In this document: positions 29,989 through 37,602 of the stretch, one piece after another | Numbering within the stretch: the stretch's first letter is position 1 | How the letters are laid out: every line of letters starts with the position of its first letter | Assembly: GCF_016758255.1 (NCBI RefSeq) | Contig: NZ_QYAD01000004.1 | Location: forward strand, 1-64,000 | Reading direction: 5' to 3' | DNA: 64,000 nucleotides | Origin: Leucobacter chromiireducens subsp. chromiireducens | GTDB taxonomy: Bacteria > Actinomycetota > Actinomycetes > Actinomycetales > Microbacteriaceae | Notes under the pieces: generated by a model | The model's database searches: none | The model's input: the letters and a program-made list of their open reading frames with translations, nothing else | What the model was told of the DNA's origin: nothing | Made by a program: the position numbers and the translations under genes

Positions 29989-31365
29989 ATGAGCGAGGCA
30001 TTTGAGGTCGATGGCGACCGGGGACTATTTGTTGTCGGTGGGAAGGTCAAGTCGTTGATTTCCGAGCACGATCGGTACATTATGACTGATTACTTCGCTT
30101 CTCTTCTACAAGTACATAACCTAGTGATCTTGATCGGTTCCGGAGCTTCGTTCCATCTGGACTCACCTCAGACTCGCAACCTCAAGAACGAGGCAGTGGT
30201 CGCACTCATTGAAGCTGCAGGGCAAACCGTCGAGGGCCCTGATCGGGAGCTACTTTCTTTCTTGAACCCAAATGATAACGGGGATTTGGAGAAGCTTCTG
30301 AACGGGCTTCAACTTGCTGCTTCACTCGCTGAGCAAGCCGCACTTGCGAAGGTGACTTTTGGTGAGGGCTCTTCAGCCAAGAGCTTTACACGGGATCAGA
30401 TTGACAGGCTCAAAGGGAAGATCAACGTCGCTTTTGCGAAAGCCTGCGAGTTGCCGAGGAAAGACTCATCGCTTTCCGATCCGCTTGCTGCCCACCGACA
30501 ATTCTTCTCTCGAATTGTCCGAAGCAGGCGTTCCAATTTGCCGAGGACAAAGGTCTTCACAACAAACTATGACCTGGTAATTGAACGAGCGTTGGATCAG
30601 CTTGGATACCCATATATCGATGGTTTCAGCGGCACCGTGGACCGCAGACTCAATCTCGCCTACTACGGACTGGATTTCCATAGGGTCGAGACTGCCTCGC
30701 AACAAGTTGTCGCCCGTGCAGACAGTGCACTGTACTTGCACAAAATTCACGGCAGCCTAAATTGGAAAGCAATCGTTGATGGTTCGGCTGGAGTGACAAC
30801 GCTCGAAGTGATCCAAGTAGCCGAAGGAAGTGCGTCGATTGATGAGCCGGTGTTGATTTACCCGACAACAGCGAAGGAGGGTGATTCTCTCTCTTACCCT
30901 TACTCAGATTTGATGAGGCTTTTGAGTGATGCTGTTCAGCAGAATGACACGGCTGTCATCACCATTGGGTATGGATACAGCGATCCACATATAAATCGTA
31001 TTCTTCTGCGAAGCTTGGCGATCAACCCTGCCCTCAATATTCTTGCGATTGATCCATTTGCGGTACTGGGGAGTGGCCGTGAACTCGGCATAGCAATGTT
31101 GGATGACGAGTTGGTAGGACAAACCCTGGCTCACCGCGACCACGAAGTGCTCGATACCCCAATCGGAGCACTAGCCGCAGCTGATGACTCCCGAATCGCA
31201 GTATTGACTGGGTCAGCGGGAAAATTCGAGAAGATGGTGGATCTGCTGCCCGAGTCTGGGCTTGATATGAACATAAATCCTCCTGCCGCAGTAATGACTC
31301 TTATCGAATCGCTCGAACGGTTCACGGCGGCCGAAACATCGCGTGGAGAGAAACATAATGAGTGA
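29989..31365 (+). CDS. SIR2-domain NADase of a SIR2-HerA defence pair
   Basis: A 458-residue protein with the SIR2 fold signature set: NLVILIGSGASFH (about 44-56), VFTTNYDLVIERAL, LHKIHGSLNW with the expected His, and ITIGYGYSDPHINRIL near the C-terminal part of the domain. In anti-phage systems such proteins degrade NAD+ when activated. The ATG at 29989 is preceded by GGAGA at 8 bases. A longer frame to 29914 lacks a site. The stop overlaps the herA start by 8 bases, so the two are coupled. Confidence 0.88.
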   Translation: MSEAFEVDGDRGLFVVGGKVKSLISEHDRYIMTDYFASLLQVHNLVILIGSGASFHLDSPQTRNLKNEAVVALIEAAGQTVEGPDRELLSFLNPNDNGDLEKLLNGLQLAASLAEQAALAKVTFGEGSSAKSFTRDQIDRLKGKINVAFAKACELPRKDSSLSDPLAAHRQFFSRIVRSRRSNLPRTKVFTTNYDLVIERALDQLGYPYIDGFSGTVDRRLNLAYYGLDFHRVETASQQVVARADSALYLHKIHGSLNWKAIVDGSAGVTTLEVIQVAEGSASIDEPVLIYPTTAKEGDSLSYPYSDLMRLLSDAVQQNDTAVITIGYGYSDPHINRILLRSLAINPALNILAIDPFAVLGSGRELGIAMLDDELVGQTLAHRDHEVLDTPIGALAAADDSRIAVLTGSAGKFEKMVDLLPESGLDMNINPPAAVMTLIESLERFTAAETSRGEKHNE

Positions 31366-33427
31366 TGTAGGCGTAATTGGACGAGTTTCGTCGGTGCAGA
31401 GCACCGTGATCCGAGTCTCGCTCGAAATGGGCTCGAAGGGGTTCACCAAGGTAGGTCCCGACGGACTCCAAACCGTGGGTGTCGTCAACTCTTACATCAC
31501 GGCACCGGCAGGGGCACATCGAGTTGTTGCGATAGTTACTGGTGTCTCGATTGTAAGAGGTCACGACCGACAGGCCGGACGCGACTTACTAAGCGAAGAT
31601 GACCAGGCTGAATATGAGCTTGAGGCCGCCGTCGTTGGTCGGTTTGAAGGCGAGAAGTTTAAGTCAGGTTTGACTGCGTACCCGTCGCTACACGCTCCCG
31701 TGAGAACTGCGACACCCCCTGAAGTCAAGAACATCTTTTTACCCAAAGACGTTTCCTCGCTGCGTCTTGGATCATCTGTGGTCGCAGCGGAGCAAGACGT
31801 CTACCTTGACGCCAATCTGCTCCTTGGACATCACTGCGCTGTTGTGGGATCGACCGGCTCCGGCAAGTCTTGTACTGTTACAGCGATAATCGACAGCCTT
31901 CTCGATCACGACATTCCAAGTGGGCACATTGTCATATTCGACATCAATGGCGAATATGCTCAGTCCTTCGCAAAGGACACTCCTCGTGGAAAGAAGTGCC
32001 GGCCCCTGATTCTCGGCCCCGAACCAGGAGCAGAATCTGGACTCTTCTTGCCGCATTGGTTCATGAACAACGAGGAGCATCTATCCCTATTCCGCGCAAG
32101 CGAAGGTGTGCAAGCTCCCGTGGTTCAGCGAGCTGTAGCAGATGCGAGGATCGCAGGCGCATACTCGCAAGCAGAAGCTGACAGCCTTGAAAACGTCCGC
32201 AGTACGCTAGCGATTATCCAGTCCTACTTTTCAAACGCTATGGACGGCGAATCGCCAGCCTTTCGCCAATTGGAGTCCCTCAAAGGGCTGACGAAATGGC
32301 AGGCCTCCCAAGGGACGCAAATCCAATCTCGCTGGCAGAACATGGAATCTCTCGTTTCACAGGTGATGACTTCATCCGCTCTCCGAGACGGAGAACGATA
32401 CACGCCGCTCACAGCTTTGCATCGTCATCGTTTGAGCCAGTTCATTTCGTCCATGAATGTGGAAATTGTGGGCGCACTCGGTGCACTCGGAATTGGCAGT
32501 GCCTCCACCGGTGCGGACTTTGATGCTCCCGTTTACTACGAACTCCAACAGCTGTGCGACTTTTTCCTCCCAAATCGCATTCAGAGGGAACAGGCGAACG
32601 ACAATCGAATTGGTAGCTATGTAGCAACGTTGCAGATGCGCTTAAGCCGGCTTCTGGCTGACGGGCGATATGACTTTATGACCCGTATCGAGCGACATGA
32701 CGATCCGCTCGGATCATATCTTCGTTTACTCATGGGTGAAGATCCGACAAAAGGTAATTCAGGTTCAGACTGGCCAGCCTCAGCAACATACGACACTCAA
32801 AGCCAAAACCATGGAACGGGTCCATCTGTGGTTATCTTTGACCTCAGCTTGGTCGCGAGTGACGTGCTTGAAAGTGTCACCTCTCTACTTGGTCGAATTC
32901 TCTTCGATTTTTCAGTTCGCAGCAACCCAAGGGCAGAACACCCGCTACTTTTGGTTCTCGAAGAGGCTCATCGGTTCGTTCCAGCTCGTCTGGAGGCTAG
33001 TGGTACCGGGATGAGGTCGACCGCAGTTTTTGAACGGATAGCGAAGGAAGGACGAAAATTTGGTTTATCCTTGCTGCTTGCGAGCCAGCGTCCGAGTGAA
33101 CTCAGTGAGACGGTTGTGGCGCAGTGCGGCACTGTGATCGCGCATCGGCTCACCCACGAGGCTGATCAAGCGTTGCTGAGGCACGCGACAGCACTGAGCT
33201 CCAGGGCGTTACTAGATCAACTTCCCGGGCTTGCTCAGCAACATGCCCTCGTCACCGGTGTAAGCACGGGCGTACCTGTGGCCGTACGGGTAAGGGACGT
33301 ATCAGACCCGCCGAAGAGTAACGACCCTGACTTCATCGCGAGCTGGACTGACCCTGAACGCCGAAAGGGGCTACCTGCCCATATCGACAGGGTCGTAAGC
33401 GCCTGGCAAGGTCCAAAAACACCCTAG
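31358..33427 (+). CDS. HerA-type hexameric ATPase of the SIR2-HerA pair
   Basis: The 689-residue protein has an N-terminal HAS-barrel-like region (about 1-130). A HerA/FtsK-like ATPase core follows, with Walker A GSTGSGKS (164-171), Walker B LLLVLEEAHRF and the downstream LLLASQRPSEL and AHRLTHEADQALLRH motifs typical of HerA. The family forms hexamers; with SIR2 partners it makes a large complex that senses infection and controls NAD+ depletion. GGAGAG lies 7 bases before the ATG at 31358. A GTG at 31343 is a weaker alternative. Confidence 0.88.
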   Translation: MSDVGVIGRVSSVQSTVIRVSLEMGSKGFTKVGPDGLQTVGVVNSYITAPAGAHRVVAIVTGVSIVRGHDRQAGRDLLSEDDQAEYELEAAVVGRFEGEKFKSGLTAYPSLHAPVRTATPPEVKNIFLPKDVSSLRLGSSVVAAEQDVYLDANLLLGHHCAVVGSTGSGKSCTVTAIIDSLLDHDIPSGHIVIFDINGEYAQSFAKDTPRGKKCRPLILGPEPGAESGLFLPHWFMNNEEHLSLFRASEGVQAPVVQRAVADARIAGAYSQAEADSLENVRSTLAIIQSYFSNAMDGESPAFRQLESLKGLTKWQASQGTQIQSRWQNMESLVSQVMTSSALRDGERYTPLTALHRHRLSQFISSMNVEIVGALGALGIGSASTGADFDAPVYYELQQLCDFFLPNRIQREQANDNRIGSYVATLQMRLSRLLADGRYDFMTRIERHDDPLGSYLRLLMGEDPTKGNSGSDWPASATYDTQSQNHGTGPSVVIFDLSLVASDVLESVTSLLGRILFDFSVRSNPRAEHPLLLVLEEAHRFVPARLEASGTGMRSTAVFERIAKEGRKFGLSLLLASQRPSELSETVVAQCGTVIAHRLTHEADQALLRHATALSSRALLDQLPGLAQQHALVTGVSTGVPVAVRVRDVSDPPKSNDPDFIASWTDPERRKGLPAHIDRVVSAWQGPKTP

Positions 33428-33729
33428 TCGTGGCAATTCTGGGCGGGAGCCGTGCGGGAAACTGAACCCATCAGATATTTCTGTACTTATCGGAACAGCC
33501 TCGCCACTCACCAATACGCCGACAGTCATCGTTGACCTAGCCGGAAATATCCGATCATCATGAGTCAACCGTACTGTTGGATCTCATGATCATCGGGATT
33601 GAAGTTTCATGGAACTGCTGCATTCTCGAAAAGCGCCAAGGTAAATCGCCTCGTAACCGTTTGCTGCTGGGCCACACTTTCCTCAACTTTGCGTTTTCGG
33701 GTGATGGTTCCCCAGCTGTCCGGGGCGAC
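33428..33729. other. Gene-free boundary region of the mobile element
   Basis: No gene is supported here. It follows the HerA stop and contains the strong inverted repeat at 33551-33596. Its base composition sits between the AT-richer defence genes and the GC-rich chromosome. Confidence 0.45.
33551..33596. repeat. Imperfect 14-base inverted repeat at the element boundary
   Basis: The arms CCGATCATCATGAG (33551-33564) and CTCATGATCATCGG (33583-33596) pair at 13 of 14 positions around an 18-base spacer. There is no T-run, so an intrinsic terminator is less likely than a protein-binding or recombination site. Confidence 0.6.
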
Positions 33730-34206
33730 CTATCGGGAATCGCCGCCGCCGCGACGCCCACGTGGTCGGATCTGCCCTCCATGTTCGAGCACCGCTCGTC
33801 GAACTACCTCGTCTCCAATCCTCAACTTTCGGGCAACCTGAACGAGAGTCAACCCACTCGAATAGAGATCTGAGGCGAGTGCGCTAGCTTCTGCGTCGAG
33901 CCCAGCCCCCCGGATTTCACCGCCCGCGCGACGGACAATCGTCGAGATGGTCCCACGATGAAGCCCATACTTGTCGGCGATTGTTCGAACTGGAACGCCC
34001 AACTCATAGTCAGTGACCAGTTTTGCTTGCTGCACAGGCGTCAATCGTGTTTGAGGCTTTAGGGAATTTTTCGCGACTGGACCTCGCAAATCGTGTCGCG
34101 GCGAGTGGCCGACTTTTGTTCCACGCCCCTCCGTGCCCTTTAGAACACGGGAAATCAGCGTTTTCTGGGCCGGACTAATGTTTGAGAATCGCCTGGGAAG
34201 GTCCAC
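33730..34206 (-). pseudogene. Recombinase-like helix-turn-helix protein, probable remnant
   Basis: The frame encodes two consecutive helix-turn-helix units (LVTDYELGVPVRTIADKYGLHRGTISTIVRRAG and LYSSGLTLVQVARKLRIGDEVVRRAVLEHG). They resemble the C-terminal part of serine recombinases or small HTH proteins found next to them. No catalytic resolvase domain precedes it. The GTG at 34206 is the only reasonable start, and it directly follows a terminator hairpin. It may be the leftover of the integrase-type gene that marked this end of the element, or a stand-alone HTH regulator. Confidence 0.5.
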
Positions 34207-34210
34207 CAGA

Positions 34211-34243
34211 AACGCCCCATCCGCCCACGGCCGATGGGGCGTT
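34211..34243. terminator. Bidirectional terminator between element remnant and tetR
   Basis: Perfect 10-base arms AACGCCCCAT and ATGGGGCGTT enclose a 13-base loop, with a short T-run (CTTTT) shortly after on the plus strand. It lies 8 bases downstream of the minus-strand TetR gene stop, whose transcript it should end. Confidence 0.75.
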
Positions 34244-34250
34244 GTGCTTT

Positions 34251-34868
34251 TCACGGTGAGGCGGTGTGAGAACTCGGCGTCTCCGCGCGCGGCGCCTGGG
34301 TCGCTTCCGCAAGGAGGATCGCCTGCGCGACGATTTCCGCGCGCCGCGCCGACACCGTGACGGCGGGCGCAATCATCTCCGCAATGCGACCAAGCGCCCA
34401 CCAGCTCGCGCAGAGGGACACCACAGACAAGAGCAACTGCGGTGCCGCGTTGACGGAGAGGCCCGGAAGTGCGGCGCTGAGCGCACGCGCCTGCACAGCA
34501 CAGTTGGCAGCGCGATCATTCGCGTCAGCCGCGTCCTCCAGCTCCAAGCTCTCCCACGCGAGGAGTCGCGCAAGTTCTGGGTGCTCCGCAAAGCGGTCAA
34601 AGAGGGCGCCAGCGTACTCACCAACACCTCGGGGGCCGGAGCCAGGAGCTGGGCTTCCTGCGGCGCCGAGCAGATCGCCGAGTCGGTCTGCCAGCACGGC
34701 ATCGAACAGTCCGCGCTTGTTCCCAAAGTACTGATAGACGCGCTCTTTATTGACGCCCGCGTCGACCCCAATTGCATCCATGCGCGCACCGGCGAAGCCG
34801 TGACGCGAGAACTGACGCACCCCCGCTTCGAGGAGTGCGTGCCGCGTTGCTGCCGTGTCCCATGCCAT
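34251..34868 (-). CDS. TetR-family repressor
   Basis: A 205-residue protein with an N-terminal TetR DNA-binding domain (ALLEAGVRQFSRHGFAGARMDAIGVDAGVNKERVYQYFGNKRGLFDAVL) and a helical ligand domain. The ATG at 34868 gives the usual short lead before the HTH. It is divergent from a small membrane protein and an NAD(P)-binding protein. Two matched operators in the 90-base gap make autoregulation and control of the divergent pair very likely. Confidence 0.9.
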   Translation of the reverse strand: MAWDTAATRHALLEAGVRQFSRHGFAGARMDAIGVDAGVNKERVYQYFGNKRGLFDAVLADRLGDLLGAAGSPAPGSGPRGVGEYAGALFDRFAEHPELARLLAWESLELEDAADANDRAANCAVQARALSAALPGLSVNAAPQLLLSVVSLCASWWALGRIAEMIAPAVTVSARRAEIVAQAILLAEATQAPRAETPSSHTASP

Positions 34869-34880
34869 GGGGACAGCGTA

Positions 34881-34912
34881 GCCCATTTCCAAACGTATGT
34901 TTGCAAATGGGC
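34881..34912. promoter_or_regulatory. TetR operator 1 within a 32-base palindrome
   Basis: The core CAAACGTATGTTTG (34890-34903) is nested inside flanking complementary arms GCCCATTT and AAATGGGC, so the whole 32 bases are nearly palindromic. It sits 13 bases upstream of the tetR start codon. Confidence 0.75.
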
Positions 34913-34934
34913 ACCACGGGACATATGCTCACTT

Positions 34935-34950
34935 CCAAACATACGTTTGG
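34935..34950. promoter_or_regulatory. TetR operator 2
   Basis: CCAAACATACGTTTGG has the same core as operator 1 read on the other strand, giving the consensus CAAACRTAYGTTTG. It lies 7 bases before the start codon of the divergent gene and overlaps its ribosome-binding site, well placed to block expression. Confidence 0.75.
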
Positions 34951-34956
34951 AGAAAC

Positions 34957-35205
34957 ATGTCACCGCTTCCCGCGCACCTGCGCGTGCTGGCCACCTGGGC
35001 CGCAATCCTCCCTCTCGCGCTCGCAACGCGCGCCCTCATCGCGCCCCTCGCGGCAGGCTGGCCCGAACCGCTCGCCCTCGCCCTCACCATCAGCATCGTG
35101 GTTCCCGTCGCGGTGCTGTGGGCGGTGCCGCTCGCGCTGCGTGGCATCGCCACAATTCGCGCTCGGCGACTCCGCACGCGTCCCTCCACGGGAGCGCAAG
35201 CGTGA
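34957..35205 (+). CDS. Small two-helix membrane protein under TetR control
   Basis: An 82-residue protein with two hydrophobic segments (about 8-28 and 38-60) and a basic C-terminal tail (RARRLRTRP). The ATG at 34957 has GGAGA 5-6 bases upstream. It overlaps the next gene by 4 bases (GTGA), so the two are co-translated. I do not recognise the family. Confidence 0.75.
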   Translation: MSPLPAHLRVLATWAAILPLALATRALIAPLAAGWPEPLALALTISIVVPVAVLWAVPLALRGIATIRARRLRTRPSTGAQA

Positions 35206-36119
35206 GGGCGCTCGTGCTCGGCGGCAGCGGGGCGGTGGGCCAAGTCATCGCCGCAGAGCTTGAACGAGCGGGCCACACGACGACCGTTGCCGGACGGCGG
35301 AGCGCTGCCGCCCGCATCGACCTGTCCACGCCTGCCGGGATCGGGCAGCTCATGGCACATGCGAGCACGCACGATGTCGTGATCAACGCTTCGGGCGTTG
35401 AGAACCCGGCGCTCGCGGCGGCGTCATTCCCAGCCGCGTTCGTCGATATCTCGGCCACCGGGAGGTACCTTGAACGCGTCGCTGCTGAGGCCGCCCCGGG
35501 GCAGTCGGTGCTGCTCGGGGCGGGCCTCGCCCCTGGGCTCAGCACGCTGCTGGTCCACGCGCTTCCGACGCAGCCGGACGATGAGATCGATCTCGGTATC
35601 GCGCTCGGGACGGGCGAGGCACACGGGCCTGCGGCGGTCGCCTGGACGGCGGGGCTCGCTGGCGCGCCGATCCACGAGCCCCCCGAGCGACGCGCGATCA
35701 TCAATCTGCGAGAGCTCCGTCGTCTCCCCTCGCCGACGGGCACGCGGAGCTACCTCCGCGCTGACTTCCCCGATCACCTACTACTTGGCTCTGCTCAGAA
35801 GGTGACGGTGCGTAGCTACCTGGTAACGGGGAACCGCCCGACGACAGCGGCGCTCAGACTCGTTGGCCGGGCACCCAAACTCTCGCCGCTGCTCGCCAAG
35901 GTGCCGCACTGGGGGAGCGCGGAGTGGTCACTCGTAGCTGTCAATCGACGCACCGGGACGCTGCTCTCGGCTCGCGGTCTCGGCCAGTCTCGCGCGACCG
36001 GGGTGCTGACGGCACTCGGCGCTGCGGCCCTGCACGCTGCGTCGCCTGGACGCGCCGTGAATACCGCGGATGTGCTCACCCTTCACGAGGTGCCGGATCT
36101 GCGCGAGGAGGTTTCCTAG
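35202..36119 (+). CDS. Saccharopine dehydrogenase-like NAD(P)-binding protein
   Basis: The GTG start gives a 305-residue protein opening with a Rossmann fold (VLGGSGAVGQVIAAEL, then AGRR as the NADP-type second strand). DVVINASGVENP and FVDISATG follow, as in saccharopine dehydrogenase-like reductases. The substrate is unknown. GGAG lies 8 bases upstream, and the gene is coupled to the small membrane protein, both probably repressed by the adjacent TetR protein. Confidence 0.8.
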   Translation: MRALVLGGSGAVGQVIAAELERAGHTTTVAGRRSAAARIDLSTPAGIGQLMAHASTHDVVINASGVENPALAAASFPAAFVDISATGRYLERVAAEAAPGQSVLLGAGLAPGLSTLLVHALPTQPDDEIDLGIALGTGEAHGPAAVAWTAGLAGAPIHEPPERRAIINLRELRRLPSPTGTRSYLRADFPDHLLLGSAQKVTVRSYLVTGNRPTTAALRLVGRAPKLSPLLAKVPHWGSAEWSLVAVNRRTGTLLSARGLGQSRATGVLTALGAAALHAASPGRAVNTADVLTLHEVPDLREEVS

Positions 36120-36142
36120 CCGCGCAGAGATCGAGCGCTCCG

Positions 36143-36415
36143 CTACGCCGCTCGGCGATCCCGCGCCCGCACGCGGAGGCCCGAGGCGATGAGCCTGCGC
36201 ACAAGCTCGTTGCCGCTCACCGTCACCGCGCCAGCGCTGACGAGACGCGCGTGCATCTCCTCGGGCACATCGTAGTGATCCCAATCGAAGCCACGCTCAG
36301 GGATCCCGTTCGCTGCTGCAAACGCATGCAGCTCGCCGAGCGATGAGTCGCTCACGAGATGCGACCACAACCGGTTGTGCGCCGGCCAGGCGGGAGGATC
36401 AATGAGAACGGTCAT
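36143..36415 (-). CDS. DUF4031 protein
   Basis: A 90-residue protein beginning MTVLIDPPAWPAHNRLWSHLVSD, with FDWDHYDVPEEMHARLVSAGA in the middle. This is the characteristic pattern of DUF4031, a small conserved actinobacterial family of unknown function. The ATG at 36415 is set by the family start. It is convergent with the dehydrogenase-like gene. Confidence 0.85.
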   Translation of the reverse strand: MTVLIDPPAWPAHNRLWSHLVSDSSLGELHAFAAANGIPERGFDWDHYDVPEEMHARLVSAGAVTVSGNELVRRLIASGLRVRARDRRAA

Positions 36416-36449
36416 CCGAAGAGGATACGCCCCCGCGCCACGGATTCGG

Positions 36450-36938
36450 TTATGCGGCGGGAAGCGCCGCCTCGATTGCCGCGATGATCGACGGATCATC
36501 CGGCTCCGTCTTCGGGCGGAACCGAGAGACCCGGCCATCAGGAGCAATGAGGAACTTCTCAAAGTTCCACTGCACCCGCCCGGCGCGGCCGCCCGCATCG
36601 GGAACTGAGCGAAGCTCGCGGTAGAGCGCGTGGGAGCGGCGCCCATTCACGAGTGTCTTCTCCAGTAGGGGGAAGGTGACCCCGTAGCTCGCCGAGCAGA
36701 ACGTCGCAATCTCATCTGCCGTACCCGGCTCCTGCCCCAGAAACTGGTTGCACGGTACGCCAAGCACGGTGAAGCCGCGCGAACCATACTCCCGCTGCAG
36801 CGCCTCGAGCTTCGCATACTGCGGCGTGAGCCCACACTTCGATGCGACGTTCACGACCAGAATCGCTTGCTCTCCGAACTCTGCGAGCGAGGTGCGTGTC
36901 CCGGTGATCGTGGTGAGGGGAATATCTCGAAGCTGCAT
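36450..36938 (-). CDS. Glutathione peroxidase-family thiol peroxidase
   Basis: A 162-residue protein with the family motifs NVASKCGLTPQY (catalytic Cys about 35), LGVPCNQFLGQEPG and WNFEKFLIAPDGRV. The catalytic residue is Cys, not selenocysteine. In actinobacteria such enzymes use thioredoxin or mycothiol-linked reductants to reduce peroxides. Start is the ATG at 36938; the ribosome-binding site (GAGGG) is close to it. Confidence 0.92.
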   Translation of the reverse strand: MQLRDIPLTTITGTRTSLAEFGEQAILVVNVASKCGLTPQYAKLEALQREYGSRGFTVLGVPCNQFLGQEPGTADEIATFCSASYGVTFPLLEKTLVNGRRSHALYRELRSVPDAGGRAGRVQWNFEKFLIAPDGRVSRFRPKTEPDDPSIIAAIEAALPAA

Positions 36939-37071
36939 ACCCTCAGGGTACGCTCGAAACGGCGCGATCGCCCTTCGGGAATGCTGTGCGTCGCGCAGAC
37001 GTTGCAGTTCACGGCACGGGCGCACCGGAGTGCTGCGTTCCGCTACGCACTGGAGACACAGGAGGACTCAC

Positions 37072-37602
37072 GTGACTGATCAGGATCCGGGCTTGCGGCG
37101 CTACGATGCCGATCTGAATGAGGGCGTCGATGCATTGAAGCTCGCGTTCAGGCACCACCCCATGGGTGTCGCCGTGATCACGGCGCTGACCGAGGAAGGC
37201 CCCGTCGGACTCACCGCGTCGAGCGTCTCTTCGGTTGGGATCGATCCGCCCACGCTCTCATTTTCCGTGACACGGGCGACGGGCAGCGCCGGTGGTGTTC
37301 TGGGTGCAGACAGCTACCTCGTACACCTGCTTGATGCGCGGCACGCAGAGGTGGCGCGCTCCTTCGCTGTCTCCGGCGCGGAGCGCTTTACCCCGGAGCA
37401 GGGATGGGCGGAGCTCGTTACCGGCGAACCGTACCTCCCGAACACGCGTGTCGCGCTCCGCTGCCGTACGCTGCATTCGCTCGGCGTTGGCTCGTCGGTG
37501 ATCGTCGTGGCGGAAGTTGTGGGCGCCGTATTTGGTGAGGTCGGGCCGGCCATGAGCTACATCGACCGCGAGTTCCACGAGCTGGGCGAAACGATCGATT
37601 AG
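37072..37602 (+). CDS. Flavin reductase-like domain protein
   Basis: A 176-residue protein of the flavin reductase/FMN-binding split-barrel type: FRHHPMGVAVIT, GLTASSVSSVGIDPPTLSFSV and SYLVHLLDARHAEVARSFA are the usual FMN-site motifs. It probably reduces FMN for an unlinked monooxygenase. The GTG at 37072 has AGGAGG 6 bases upstream. Its last codon overlaps the convergent MFS gene. Confidence 0.88.
   Translation: MTDQDPGLRRYDADLNEGVDALKLAFRHHPMGVAVITALTEEGPVGLTASSVSSVGIDPPTLSFSVTRATGSAGGVLGADSYLVHLLDARHAEVARSFAVSGAERFTPEQGWAELVTGEPYLPNTRVALRCRTLHSLGVGSSVIVVAEVVGAVFGEVGPAMSYIDREFHELGETID

Noticed and set aside
33577-33873. Small plus-strand gene of 98 codons
   Set aside because: It starts within the long inverted repeat and runs antisense through the HTH remnant; no ribosome-binding site or family resemblance.
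34266-36119. One long 617-codon plus-strand gene
   Set aside because: Its first half is antisense to tetR and crosses the operators; the real gene is the Rossmann-type protein starting at the GTG at 35202.
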